64,000 nucleotides of DNA, taken from the NCBI GenBank assembly GCA_001577635.1, contig LSBP01000008.1, forward strand, positions 38,827 through 102,826. The letters are read 5' to 3'. This document shows positions 54,903 to 62,563 of the stretch, piece by piece. The DNA comes from Halomonadaceae bacterium T82-2 (GTDB lineage: Bacteria; Pseudomonadota; Gammaproteobacteria; Pseudomonadales; Halomonadaceae). Below the pieces are notes generated by a model, which was not told where the DNA came from, did no database searches, and saw only the letters and a program-made list of their open reading frames with translations. How positions within the stretch are numbered: position 1 is the stretch's first letter; every line of letters begins with the position of its first letter. Position numbers and translations under genes: made by a program.

Positions 54903-55030
54903 CGCTTGAACTCCCCGCCATGGGGTTCGAGATGAATGCCCCTGCCAGCCTCAGCCAGTACCCCGCGACCGCTTGCCACCAAGATAAACCAGTCCCTGGT
55001 GCGAGTGATGCCTGTATAGACCAACGCGCT
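54903..55030 (-). pseudogene. Remnant of a RecD-like helicase C-terminus
   Basis: On the minus strand, directly after the ornithine cyclodeaminase stop, a frame reads ALVYTGITRTRDWFILVASGRGVLAEAGRG. This is helicase motif VI and the following strand as found at the C-terminus of RecD/UvrD-type superfamily 1 helicases. No start codon or upstream helicase motif belongs to it, and the TRAR Ala is changed to Thr. I interpret it as the 3' end of a former recD-like gene, the rest being lost where the cyclodeaminase gene now ends. Confidence 0.6.
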
Positions 55031-55994
55031 AGTCAACGCCGGGTCGGGGGCGGTCGAGATCCCGGTCGGCCATGGCCTGGGCGATATAGCGGGCGATCAT
55101 CGTGTCCAGGTGCGCGCCGCCGCCGTTCTTGTAGACGGTGATCTCCGTGTCGGTCTGGCGGCCGGCGGTGCCCGGCACCAGATCGTAGAGATCGCCCTGC
55201 ACGTCGTCGGCGGTAATCACCCCCGCGGCAATGGGGATCATCAATTCCCCGATATGTCCGATCGTGGTCTCGCGGCTGTCGACGTAGAGCTTGCCCCGGG
55301 TAAGCAGTTCATCGTCGGCCTCGCGCATGTCCGCCTTGTAGGCCCCGATGAGGTCGACATGGGTGCCGGGCCGCAGCCAGGCTCCCTGGATAACCGGCGT
55401 GCGGGCCATGGTTGCGGTCGAGATGATGTCGGCCTGGGCCGCGGCTTGGGGCAGGTCATCGACCGCCGCGACCTCGACCGTCATGTCCTGCATTTCTTCG
55501 GCCAGCTTCTGCGCCTGCTCCGGCCTGCGGGCCCAGACGGCGATGCGCTCCAGCGCCGGGAAGCCGGCGGCATAGGCTTTGACCAGGCTGCGTGCCAGGG
55601 TGCCCGCGCCGACGATCAGCAACTGCCGGCTGTCCGGCCGTGCCAGCAGTTGGGCACCCAGCACGGAATCGCCGGCGGTCTTGTATTCGGTCACCAGCCG
55701 GCTGTCGATCACCGCCGACAGGCAGCCGTGCTGGGGCTCGAAGACCAGCATTGCTCCCTGGACCGTGGCGAGGCCGTGGGCCGGATTGTCGTCGAAGACG
55801 GTCACCGCCTTTACCCCGTAACCCGTGCCGGCGATATAGGCGGCGCGGTTGAGCAGGGCGCCTTCCGGCGGGCCGAGGACCAGGTCGTTGACCTCGGCCC
55901 TGGCGGCCCGGTGGCCGGAACGCAGCGCCTCGATGGCCCCGTCCCATGACAGGTGATCGATGGCCGCTTCATAATCGATGACGTTCAGGCTCAT
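55029..55994 (-). CDS. Ornithine cyclodeaminase/mu-crystallin family protein
   Basis: 321 residues from ATG 55994, with GGGGAGG six bases upstream. The NAD-binding Rossmann core has LLIVGAGTLARSLVKAYAAGF and IAVWARRPEQAQKLAEE. Substrate-side landmarks are FDDNPAHGLATVQGAMLVFEPQHGCLSAVIDSRLVTEYKTAGDSVLGA, with the conserved Lys, and HVDLIGAYKADMREADDEL. Members include ornithine cyclodeaminase, alanine dehydrogenase and imine reductases. The arginine catabolic genes are far away, so the exact substrate is open. It ends exactly where a recD-like fragment begins. Confidence 0.88.
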   Translation of the reverse strand: MSLNVIDYEAAIDHLSWDGAIEALRSGHRAARAEVNDLVLGPPEGALLNRAAYIAGTGYGVKAVTVFDDNPAHGLATVQGAMLVFEPQHGCLSAVIDSRLVTEYKTAGDSVLGAQLLARPDSRQLLIVGAGTLARSLVKAYAAGFPALERIAVWARRPEQAQKLAEEMQDMTVEVAAVDDLPQAAAQADIISTATMARTPVIQGAWLRPGTHVDLIGAYKADMREADDELLTRGKLYVDSRETTIGHIGELMIPIAAGVITADDVQGDLYDLVPGTAGRQTDTEITVYKNGGGAHLDTMIARYIAQAMADRDLDRPRPGVD

Positions 55995-56230
55995 GTGGTG
56001 CCTCCCCTCCTTGCTGTGTGTCGGGATGGCGCGCCCGCCGTGTGGCGCCATGCCCGGGTCGGCCGATTATGCCATGCGGGCGCCGAGTCACGTCGTCGTC
56101 TGAACGCCGATGGCGGCCCGGGACGATGAACGGGTGATGAGCGTTTACGGCAGTCGATGAGGGCCCGACTCATCAGGAGGGGCGCATCCAGTGTGGAAGC
56201 GGCCGGGTTTCCAGGCCCGGCCGCGGGGTG

Positions 56231-56842
56231 TCACACCTTGTGGTGGCGGCAGGTCACCGTCGGGTTGAACGGCTCGAGGTTGCCGTTGGGATTGTCGCGA
56301 AACCACAGGTGCTGATCGTAGTGGGGCTCGAAGTGGTGGGCCTCCTCGGTGGGGGTGGTCGGGTCATCGACCATGTACTCCCAGTTGCGCCCGGCCAGGA
56401 CCGGCGGCGCGCCGTGGCCCGCGCTCTCCCAGGCCTTGCGGAACACCAGATTCTCGACCCCGACCAGCACCAGGGAACCGTCTTCCTGGGGTTCGTAGAG
56501 CAGGATGGCCGGGTTCATGAAGTCGGTATGGGTGCCGGTGCCATCCACCCGCGGCGCGGTGACCGTGAAGCCGAGCAGGTCGGGGCGCAGGTAGTGGATG
56601 CCCATGGCCCCCAGCTCGGCGGGCGCGCCATGGGCCTCGGCCGTCACGCATTCACCGGACGGGTCCGGCACGTAGCCCGCTGCCAGGGCCGCGTTGACAT
56701 CCTCGAAGCGCCGTGTGGCGGCGCGCACCGATTCGATCAACGCCGTCGCCTCCATGTTCTGGCCCGGAGGCGGGCTCGCCGTTACCAGTGGGGCCGCCGT
56801 CAGACCCGCCAGGATCACACCACCCCACATGACTGCACGCAT
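56231..56842 (-). CDS. Secreted hypothetical protein
   Basis: 203 residues with a Sec signal (VMWGGVILAGLTAAPLVTASPPP). The mature part has a short helix (LIESVRAATRRFEDVNAALAAGYVPDPSGECV) and an acidic/His-rich body with GAMGIHYLRPDLLGF, PAILLYEPQEDGSLVLVGVENLVFRK, and a C-terminal HHFEPHYDQHLWFRDNPNGNLEPFNPTVTC. Several conserved His could bind metal. I do not recognise the family. GGAGGAG lies upstream of ATG 56842. Single gene. Confidence 0.78.
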   Translation of the reverse strand: MRAVMWGGVILAGLTAAPLVTASPPPGQNMEATALIESVRAATRRFEDVNAALAAGYVPDPSGECVTAEAHGAPAELGAMGIHYLRPDLLGFTVTAPRVDGTGTHTDFMNPAILLYEPQEDGSLVLVGVENLVFRKAWESAGHGAPPVLAGRNWEYMVDDPTTPTEEAHHFEPHYDQHLWFRDNPNGNLEPFNPTVTCRHHKV

Positions 56843-57029
56843 GGGACTCTCCTCCCGGCATCGCCGGGCCGGCCGCATCGGGCAGGCGCCCGCCAGCGTT
56901 ATCGCCGAGCCCGCTTGCGGCCCAGGGTGAGAGGGCCCGGCACGCGTCGACCAACCCAATCAGTATAGGAGAGCCGGGGCCTTCGGCGGTGCCGCGAAAC
57001 GCGAAGCGGGCAGGCGAGTGCCGGTGGCG

Positions 57030-58094
57030 TCAGGCGCCGTCGTGCCATTCCTGGAGCAGCTGGCTCACCAGCTCGCCGGCGGGGAGTTCGCGTGCCAGTG
57101 GCGCGCCCTGTCCGGCCCAGTGCGCCGCGAAGTCATGATGGCCGTGGCCGGCCGCCGCCGCGTTGAGCCGCTTGGCCGCGTCGTACGCCACCGGATAGGC
57201 GGGGGGCGTTGCCTCGGGCGTGGCCTCGGCATGGCGAATCAGGCGGTTGAGGATGCCGCGCGCCGGACGCCCCGAAAGCGCCGTGGTCATGCGGGTCACC
57301 CCGGCACGTTCGCTTTTGAGGGTCGCGCGATAGCCCTCGTTGGCCGCCGATTCCGGGCACAGGATGAAGGCGGTTCCCAGCTGGGCGGCGCAGGCGCCCA
57401 GCGCCAGGGCCGAGCGGATGCCCTGGCCGTCCATGATGCCGCCGGCCGCGACGATCGGCAGGGCCAACTCCTTGACGAGCCAGCGAACGAGCACGGACGT
57501 GCTCAGCTGTTCATCGTCGGCTTGCGGGTCGAAGCAGCCGCGGTGCCCGCCTGCTTCATCGCCCTGGGCAACGATCGCGTCGACGCCCCGCGCCTGGCTA
57601 TCTCGCGCCTCCTGCAGGCTGGTGGCCGTCGCCAACGTGTAGATGCCCGCCTCCCGTAACGCGCGTATCCGAGCCTCGGACGGCAAGCCGAAGTGAAAGC
57701 TGACCACGGCGGGGCGCGACTCGAGCAGCATCTCGAAGGTCGCATCGTCCTCCACGAAGCTGCGGTAGATCTCGTCGAGCTCGTCCGGCGGCTCGCGGTC
57801 ACTTTCCCGGAACAGCGGGGCCAGGTGGGCGAGCCAGGCCGATTCCCGGGCCGCGTCGCGCAGTGCGGGCGCATGGCAGAAGACGTTGACGTTGAACGGG
57901 CGGGACGTCATCGCCCGGGTCTGTTCGATCATTGTTCGGGCCTGCTCGACGCCGCTGGCGCCGATACCCAGGGAGCCCAGGCCGCCGGCATTCGACACGG
58001 CCGCGGCCAGCGCCGGCGTGGCCACGCCGGCCATCGGCGCCTGGATGATGGGCTGAATGCCGAGCCGGTCGGTCAGGGGATTCGACGCTGTCAT
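57030..58094 (-). CDS. Nitronate monooxygenase
   Basis: 354-residue FMN-dependent TIM-barrel enzyme that oxidises nitronates or nitroalkanes. It starts [38 protein letters not shown], with [18 protein letters not shown] (active-site His and Gly-rich loop), [37 protein letters not shown] (phosphate-binding) and the C-terminal [15 protein letters not shown] 58094 has GAGG upstream; an extra 13 codons to 58133 overlap the regulatory palindrome. Divergent from a LysR regulator that probably controls it. Confidence 0.92.
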   Translation of the reverse strand: MTASNPLTDRLGIQPIIQAPMAGVATPALAAAVSNAGGLGSLGIGASGVEQARTMIEQTRAMTSRPFNVNVFCHAPALRDAARESAWLAHLAPLFRESDREPPDELDEIYRSFVEDDATFEMLLESRPAVVSFHFGLPSEARIRALREAGIYTLATATSLQEARDSQARGVDAIVAQGDEAGGHRGCFDPQADDEQLSTSVLVRWLVKELALPIVAAGGIMDGQGIRSALALGACAAQLGTAFILCPESAANEGYRATLKSERAGVTRMTTALSGRPARGILNRLIRHAEATPEATPPAYPVAYDAAKRLNAAAAGHGHHDFAAHWAGQGAPLARELPAGELVSQLLQEWHDGA

Positions 58095-58132
58095 GGGAAA
58101 GGCCTCCACGAGTGCGGGAACGATGGCTTTCA

Positions 58133-58155
58133 TTTATTCTCAAATTAAGAATAAA
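58133..58155. promoter_or_regulatory. LysR-type operator between nitronate monooxygenase and its regulator
   Basis: TTTATTCT and AGAATAAA form a perfect 8-bp inverted repeat with a 7-base spacer and include a T-N11-A core. It sits in the only A/T-rich stretch of the 92-base divergent region, the usual site of LysR-type control. Confidence 0.6.
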
Positions 58156-58186
58156 ATAGATCAATGAATTTCAAAAGGCGAATGAT

Positions 58187-59056
58187 GTGGATCTGGAAAC
58201 CCTGAGAATCTTCGAGGCTGTCGCCGCCGAGTTGAGCGTGACCCGCGCCGCCGCGCGGCTCGGGCGGGCGCCTTCCAACGTCACGACGCGCATACAGCAG
58301 CTGGAGGCGGAGCTGGGCGCGGAGCTGTTCATTCGCCTCGGCAAGCGCATCACGCTCTCGACGGCGGGGCAGCGCTTCCTGACCTACGCACAGCGCCTGC
58401 TGGCGCTGGAGGACGAGGCCCGGCAGGCCGTGGGCGGCAGCGGTGGCGGCAGCCTGCGCATCGGCAGCATGGAAAGCACGGCGGCCAGCCGGCTGCCGGT
58501 GCCGCTGGCGGCCTTCAACCGCGCCCATCCGGCGACCCGGCTCGAGGTCAGCACCGGCCCCTCGGGGCCGCTGGTGGATGAGGTTCGCGACGGGCGGCTG
58601 GACTGCGCCTTCGTGGCCTTGCCCGCCGAGCTCGAGAACGAACCGGCCCTGGCCGAGATGGGGCTGCAAAGCGCGCCGGTCTGGGAGGAATCGCTGCTGC
58701 TGCTGCTGCCGCCCGCCGATGCCGAAGCCACCGTGCCGGCGGAGCTTGGCACCCGCACTCTGGCCGCCTTCCGGCCGGGCTGCACCTACCGCGCCATGGC
58801 GGAACAGCGACTCGGCATCGTCGCCGGAAGCGAATGGCGCATCCAGGAGCTGGGCTCCTACCACGCCATGGTGGCGGCCGTTTCGGCGGGCGCCTGCGTC
58901 ACCCTGCTGCCCCGCAGCGTGCTGGACGTGAGCCGCGTGTCGGACGACCTGGCCACGCTGGAGATGGGCACCGTCAGCACGCGTCTGCTGTGGCGCTGCG
59001 GCTACGAGACGCCCGCGTTCCAGGCGTTCGCTCGACAGTTCCTGGGGGAGGCATGA
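58187..59056 (+). CDS. LysR family transcriptional regulator
   Basis: 289 residues. The N-terminal winged helix (~1-60) has LETLRIFEAVAAELSVTRAAARLGRAPSNVTTRIQQLEAELGAELFIR. The two-lobed inducer domain runs ~88-285, with LRIGSMESTAASRLP and FVALPAELENEP. Start is GTG 58187 with AAGGCG upstream. It is divergent from nitronate monooxygenase and likely its regulator, binding the palindrome at 58133-58155. Confidence 0.93.
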   Translation: MDLETLRIFEAVAAELSVTRAAARLGRAPSNVTTRIQQLEAELGAELFIRLGKRITLSTAGQRFLTYAQRLLALEDEARQAVGGSGGGSLRIGSMESTAASRLPVPLAAFNRAHPATRLEVSTGPSGPLVDEVRDGRLDCAFVALPAELENEPALAEMGLQSAPVWEESLLLLLPPADAEATVPAELGTRTLAAFRPGCTYRAMAEQRLGIVAGSEWRIQELGSYHAMVAAVSAGACVTLLPRSVLDVSRVSDDLATLEMGTVSTRLLWRCGYETPAFQAFARQFLGEA

Positions 59057-59171
59057 ACGACACGCCCGCGTGGCGCGCTCCTTGATTCTGCGATACCGGG
59101 CGATCAGTCGACCGTCCTTCGCTAACATGCCAGACTTCTATGCCTAACCCTTACCGGCGGAATGCCTCTGA

Positions 59172-60392
59172 ATGAAGCTCAAGTGCCTGACACTGGAAAA
59201 CTTTCGCGCCAAGCCCTCTCTGTCGATGACATTGGGGCCGCGCCTGACCCTGCTGATGGGCGCGAATGGCAGCGGCAAGACCACGCTGTTGGACGGTATC
59301 GCCATCGGGCTCGGTGAAATCCTCACCTATCTGCCTGGTGTGTCGGGCATGACCTTCAAGAAACGCGGTGACATCCATCAGCAGGATAACCACCTGGCTC
59401 CCTACACGCGGATTACCCTGCAAACCCCTCAGGGCCTGGGCTGGGATCGTCTGCAGCGACGCGACAACAGCAGGAAGACGGCCGGCGAGATTCCTCCGGG
59501 GCGAGGTGTGAAGGCGCTCAAGCAGCATCTCGACAGTGCCGTGATCGAGCCCTGGGCTGCCGGTGAATCCTTCGAGCTGCCGGTGTTTGCCTATTACGGC
59601 GTCAGCCGTGCCCTTCTGGACATTCCCCTGAGTCGCAAGGGGTTTCCCAAGTCACACGAACGCTTCGATGCCCTGGCCAATGCGCTGAACGCCGATACGC
59701 GTTTCAAGGCGGCCTTCGTCTGGTTCTACAACAAGGAGAACGAGGAGCATCGCCTGCAGAAGCAGCACAAGAGCTTCGATGTGACGTTGCCCGAGCTGGA
59801 CGCCGTCCGCCGTGCCATCACGCGGTTATTCCCGGACCTCTCCGAGCCGCATATCGAGCTCAACCCGCTGCGTTTCGCGGTGAAGCAGGAAGGCGAGTGG
59901 TTGAATATCGCTCAGCTCAGCGATGGCTATCAGACCCTGCTGGGGCTGGTCATCGACCTCAGTTCTCGAATGGCCATGGCCAATCCGCAGCTGGACGATC
60001 CGCTGGCGGCCGAAGCGGTGGTGATGATCGACGAAGTCGATCTGCACCTGCATCCCGAGTGGCAGCGGCGAGTGCTGGGGGACCTGCTCGCCACCTTCCC
60101 CAATACCCAGTTCATCGTCACCACGCATAGCCCTTTTATCGTCGAGGCGCTCAACAATCACCTCAAGCGCAGTCAGATCGACGGCTTTGAGATCACCAGC
60201 GAGCCCATCCGGTCACTGTTGCCGCTAGCGCCGGAAGAAGTAGCCGCCTATCACGTGACGCCGAACGAGGCCCAGTCGCTGATGGCGGCCGACCTGGGGC
60301 TGCTCGATGACACGCTGCTCAGCCACTTCAATGCCATCAATCGTCTCTATGACGAGATGCGGGATATCGAGTGGGAGCATCGCGAGGCATGA
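59172..60392 (+). CDS. ABC-type AAA ATPase (AAA_15/AAA_21, COG3950-like), defence-associated candidate
   Basis: 406 residues. The SMC/RecF-like ATPase has Walker A GANGSGKTT at residues 30-38 and a helical insertion (~100-240). An ABC-signature-like LSDGYQTLLGLVIDL follows at ~249, then Walker B VVMIDEVDLHLHP at ~283-295 and H-loop TTHSPFIVE at ~317. All elements for ATP-driven dimerisation are present. No Toprim nuclease domain follows, so it is not an OLD protein. ATPases of this type are the sensing half of systems such as Septu and PARIS. Its stop overlaps the next start as ATGA, so the pair is one unit. Anti-phage function is inference. Confidence 0.88.
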   Translation: MKLKCLTLENFRAKPSLSMTLGPRLTLLMGANGSGKTTLLDGIAIGLGEILTYLPGVSGMTFKKRGDIHQQDNHLAPYTRITLQTPQGLGWDRLQRRDNSRKTAGEIPPGRGVKALKQHLDSAVIEPWAAGESFELPVFAYYGVSRALLDIPLSRKGFPKSHERFDALANALNADTRFKAAFVWFYNKENEEHRLQKQHKSFDVTLPELDAVRRAITRLFPDLSEPHIELNPLRFAVKQEGEWLNIAQLSDGYQTLLGLVIDLSSRMAMANPQLDDPLAAEAVVMIDEVDLHLHPEWQRRVLGDLLATFPNTQFIVTTHSPFIVEALNNHLKRSQIDGFEITSEPIRSLLPLAPEEVAAYHVTPNEAQSLMAADLGLLDDTLLSHFNAINRLYDEMRDIEWEHREA

Positions 60393-60886
60393 ATCTGGGC
60401 GAGTATCAGGGCTGCGTGTGTCGGAAGATGGGCAACACACAGGCGCAGTGCCTCGGGGAGTACACGCTCGGTGAACAGGGCAAGCTGGTTCGCCTGACCC
60501 CCAAGGCAGGGGAGCGGGCCGTCGCCGTGGTGCTGGATGGCTGCGTGTTGCGCGACAACCAACCGAAGTGCGATGGCCTCTTCCTCTGGCAGGGCAATCA
60601 ACGTCATGCCGCCGTACTCGTCGAACTCAAGGGAGCCGGCGATATCCCACATGCCTTCGAGCAGCTGGCTTACGTGAAGCATCATCGGGCGGAATATCGG
60701 CAGCTGGTGGTTCGCCTGGAAGAGGGGGCCCGCGGGCGGGTAGCGGAAAAAGCCGTGGTGGTGACCAACGGCCTGCTATCCAAACCGGAGCAGGAGCGGC
60801 TGGAGAATCACCACGGCATCCGCGTGATGGCGGTCATACACTGTGAAGCCAGCTCGCCGATCCCGGAGATGCGGGACTATCTCTGA
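60389..60886 (+). CDS. Small protein with PD-(D/E)XK nuclease signature, partner of the ATPase
   Basis: 165 residues from ATG 60389. Asp62 (KCDGLFLW), Glu79-x-Lys81 (AAVLVELKG) and Gln92 (HAFEQLAYV) give the spacing D-x16-E-x-K-x10-Q, the classical metal-dependent PD-(D/E)XK endonuclease core. The preceding beta strand VAVVLDGCVLRD and a following VAEKAVVVTNGLL strand fit the fold. Three Cys in the first 21 residues are unexplained. It is translationally coupled to the ATPase and is the presumed effector. It ends ten bases inside the convergent nucleosidase gene. I have no named family for it. Confidence 0.75.
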   Translation: MNLGEYQGCVCRKMGNTQAQCLGEYTLGEQGKLVRLTPKAGERAVAVVLDGCVLRDNQPKCDGLFLWQGNQRHAAVLVELKGAGDIPHAFEQLAYVKHHRAEYRQLVVRLEEGARGRVAEKAVVVTNGLLSKPEQERLENHHGIRVMAVIHCEASSPIPEMRDYL

Positions 60887-61524
60887 TCGTCGAGCATCTC
60901 ACCCAGCCGATCCACAGCCGTGGCCAGCTTCTCGTCGATGACGTGGAGATACGCCGTCCAGTCGTCGATATGGTTCAGCTCCGCCTTGCCGTCGGAGATG
61001 CCGCGCAGCACCACCAGCGGCACGTCGAAGCGGGTGCAGGCACGCAGGCAGGCGTAGCTTTCCATGTCCACCATGTCGGCGGCGATGGCGGCATAGGCCG
61101 CGCCCGAGACGATATCGGCGCCGGTCGAGAGCGTGGCCTCGGGAATCCCGGGAATACGCAGCGGCAGGGGCAGGGTGGCCGGCAGGTCGAGGAAGGGCGT
61201 GACGCCCTTCTCGAAGCCGAGCGGCGAGGCGTCCATGTCGCGGTAGGCCACCGAGGTCGCCTGATAGACCTCGGTCTGCTCGAGATCCCGGCTGCCCGCC
61301 GAGCCCAGCGACACTACCAGGTCCGGCCGTTGCCCGCGCGCTGAAAGCTCCGCCAGCGCCGCGGTGAGTTCCACCGCCGCCTCGACCGGCCCCACGCCAA
61401 TCATCACGGGCGTGAACCGCTCCCGCAGATGCGGGCCGTATTCGGCATCCGCCGCCATCACGAACAGCACGGAGCGGCGGCCCAAGTTCGTCAGCGGTGC
61501 CGGTGTGCGTGGTGTCTGGTGCAT
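60877..61524 (-). CDS. 5'-methylthioadenosine/S-adenosylhomocysteine nucleosidase-like protein
   Basis: 215 residues of the nucleoside phosphorylase superfamily. RSVLFVMAADAEYGPHLRERF begins the fold, VMIGVGPVEAAVELTAAL is the phosphate/nucleophile loop, and LVVSLGSAGS is the central strand. The base/ribose-contacting MVDMESYACLRAC contains the Glu pair, and LRGISDGKAEL has the catalytic Asp. Cleaves the N-glycosidic bond of methylthioadenosine or SAH. ATG 61524 has GGGAGA upstream. It converges on the nuclease with a 10-base overlap and is more likely housekeeping than part of that module. Confidence 0.87.
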   Translation of the reverse strand: MHQTPRTPAPLTNLGRRSVLFVMAADAEYGPHLRERFTPVMIGVGPVEAAVELTAALAELSARGQRPDLVVSLGSAGSRDLEQTEVYQATSVAYRDMDASPLGFEKGVTPFLDLPATLPLPLRIPGIPEATLSTGADIVSGAAYAAIAADMVDMESYACLRACTRFDVPLVVLRGISDGKAELNHIDDWTAYLHVIDEKLATAVDRLGEMLDDQR

Positions 61525-61732
61525 CCCGAGAGTCTCCCGCAGCTTATGAGCGCCACCATCATGGCGGGCGGGGGCGTTGGCGCCAAGCGTGGGATGGCTC
61601 GGCGAATGCTGAACGGACCAGACCCGCAAGACCGATCTGGATCAAAAGCCGAAGTGAAATTGTCTCCAGGCGGTGACATTATGTATCCCTAATTCTAGGC
61701 TGAGGAACCAGCCGACCAGCAAGGGACTGACG

Positions 61733-62077
61733 ATGGCCGATCACACCGCCGAACCCCGCATTACCCTGCATCCGCATACCCGCCGGGTTCGCATTTTCGA
61801 TGGCGACATGCTGATTGCCGATACCTGCCGGGCCATCGAACTGCGCGAGCGTGGTTATCCACCGAGACACTATCTGCTGCGTGCGGATGTGGCTATATCG
61901 AAGCTGTCGGTTTCCTCTACCGTTACCCACTGCCCGTTCAAGGGCGATACCACCTATTACTCGCTGCCTGATATCGCCGATGTAGCCTGGAGCTATGAAC
62001 GGTCAATCGATGAGATGCAGGCGATTGCCGGGCGGTTGGCTTTCGATGCGGAAAAGGTGACGGAGCTTGTGGAGTGA
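61733..62077 (+). CDS. DUF427 domain-containing protein
   Basis: 114 residues, one DUF427 domain: ITLHPHTRRVRIFDGDMLIADTCRAIELRERGYPPRHYLLRADV, then THCPFKGDTTYYSLPDIADVAWSYERSIDEM. The HCPFKGDTTYY motif is the family core. Function unknown; the fold is a small beta structure. GGGA lies upstream of ATG 61733. A GTCCGC/GCGGAC hairpin follows its stop. Confidence 0.92.
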   Translation: MADHTAEPRITLHPHTRRVRIFDGDMLIADTCRAIELRERGYPPRHYLLRADVAISKLSVSSTVTHCPFKGDTTYYSLPDIADVAWSYERSIDEMQAIAGRLAFDAEKVTELVE

Positions 62078-62563
62078 TGTCCGCTATCGACCCAAAGCGG
62101 ACCTCCCGGCAAGCTAGGCATGCACGTTCAGCCGCGTTATGCAGCCGGCACGATGATCGATGTTTTGATTGCGCACCTCTGTAAACCGTGGCTACCCCAT
62201 AGCTTTGAGGAGTGATTTGACCAGCATGAAACCACGTTGGAAGCAGCGTGCATACGCCCGGTGCATTTTGAATACAGTATGTTCGCGGGCTGGATGTCAG
62301 CTAGGCGACGAACCGTATCAAACGCCGCTTGAATGCTGCACTGCCAGCTGGCATTGCCTCACGGTGGGCACCGGGACTGTATTTTGATGATGCCGGTATC
62401 AAGCATGCCCGTGCACGAAGAGGCGGTGGCTATGGGCTGAATATTACAGCTAGAAAATCGTCTTTAAAGAGTGATAGCGCACGTGTGCTACCTGGCTAAT
62501 TAATAGGTATTTACTAAAAGAAGCGCCACGGTTTTCATACTCACGAGGAAAGGATGCTCATAC
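62078..62563. other. 486-base gap without a recognisable gene
   Basis: Apart from the REP-like hairpin, I see no supported feature. Composition shifts to A/T-richer sequence from ~62150 onward, unlike most of the window. A 72-codon frame at 62169-62387 has no ribosome-binding site and no family resemblance. Promoter-like A/T-rich DNA precedes the last gene. Confidence 0.6.
62079..62102. repeat. REP-like inverted repeat (GTCCGC ... GCGGAC)
   Basis: A 6-bp inverted repeat with a 12-base loop starts two bases after the DUF427 stop. Such elements are common in intergenic DNA of proteobacteria. It may act as a terminator or mRNA-end stem. Only one copy was noticed in this window. Confidence 0.4.

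Noticed and set aside
60877..61524. Nucleosidase as a third component of the ATPase-nuclease module
   Set aside because: It is convergent, has its own ribosome-binding site, and carries the features of housekeeping MTA/SAH nucleosidases.
62169..62387. 72-codon frame in the A/T-richer gap
   Set aside because: No ribosome-binding site, no recognisable family and Cys/Arg-rich composition; reported only as part of the gap.
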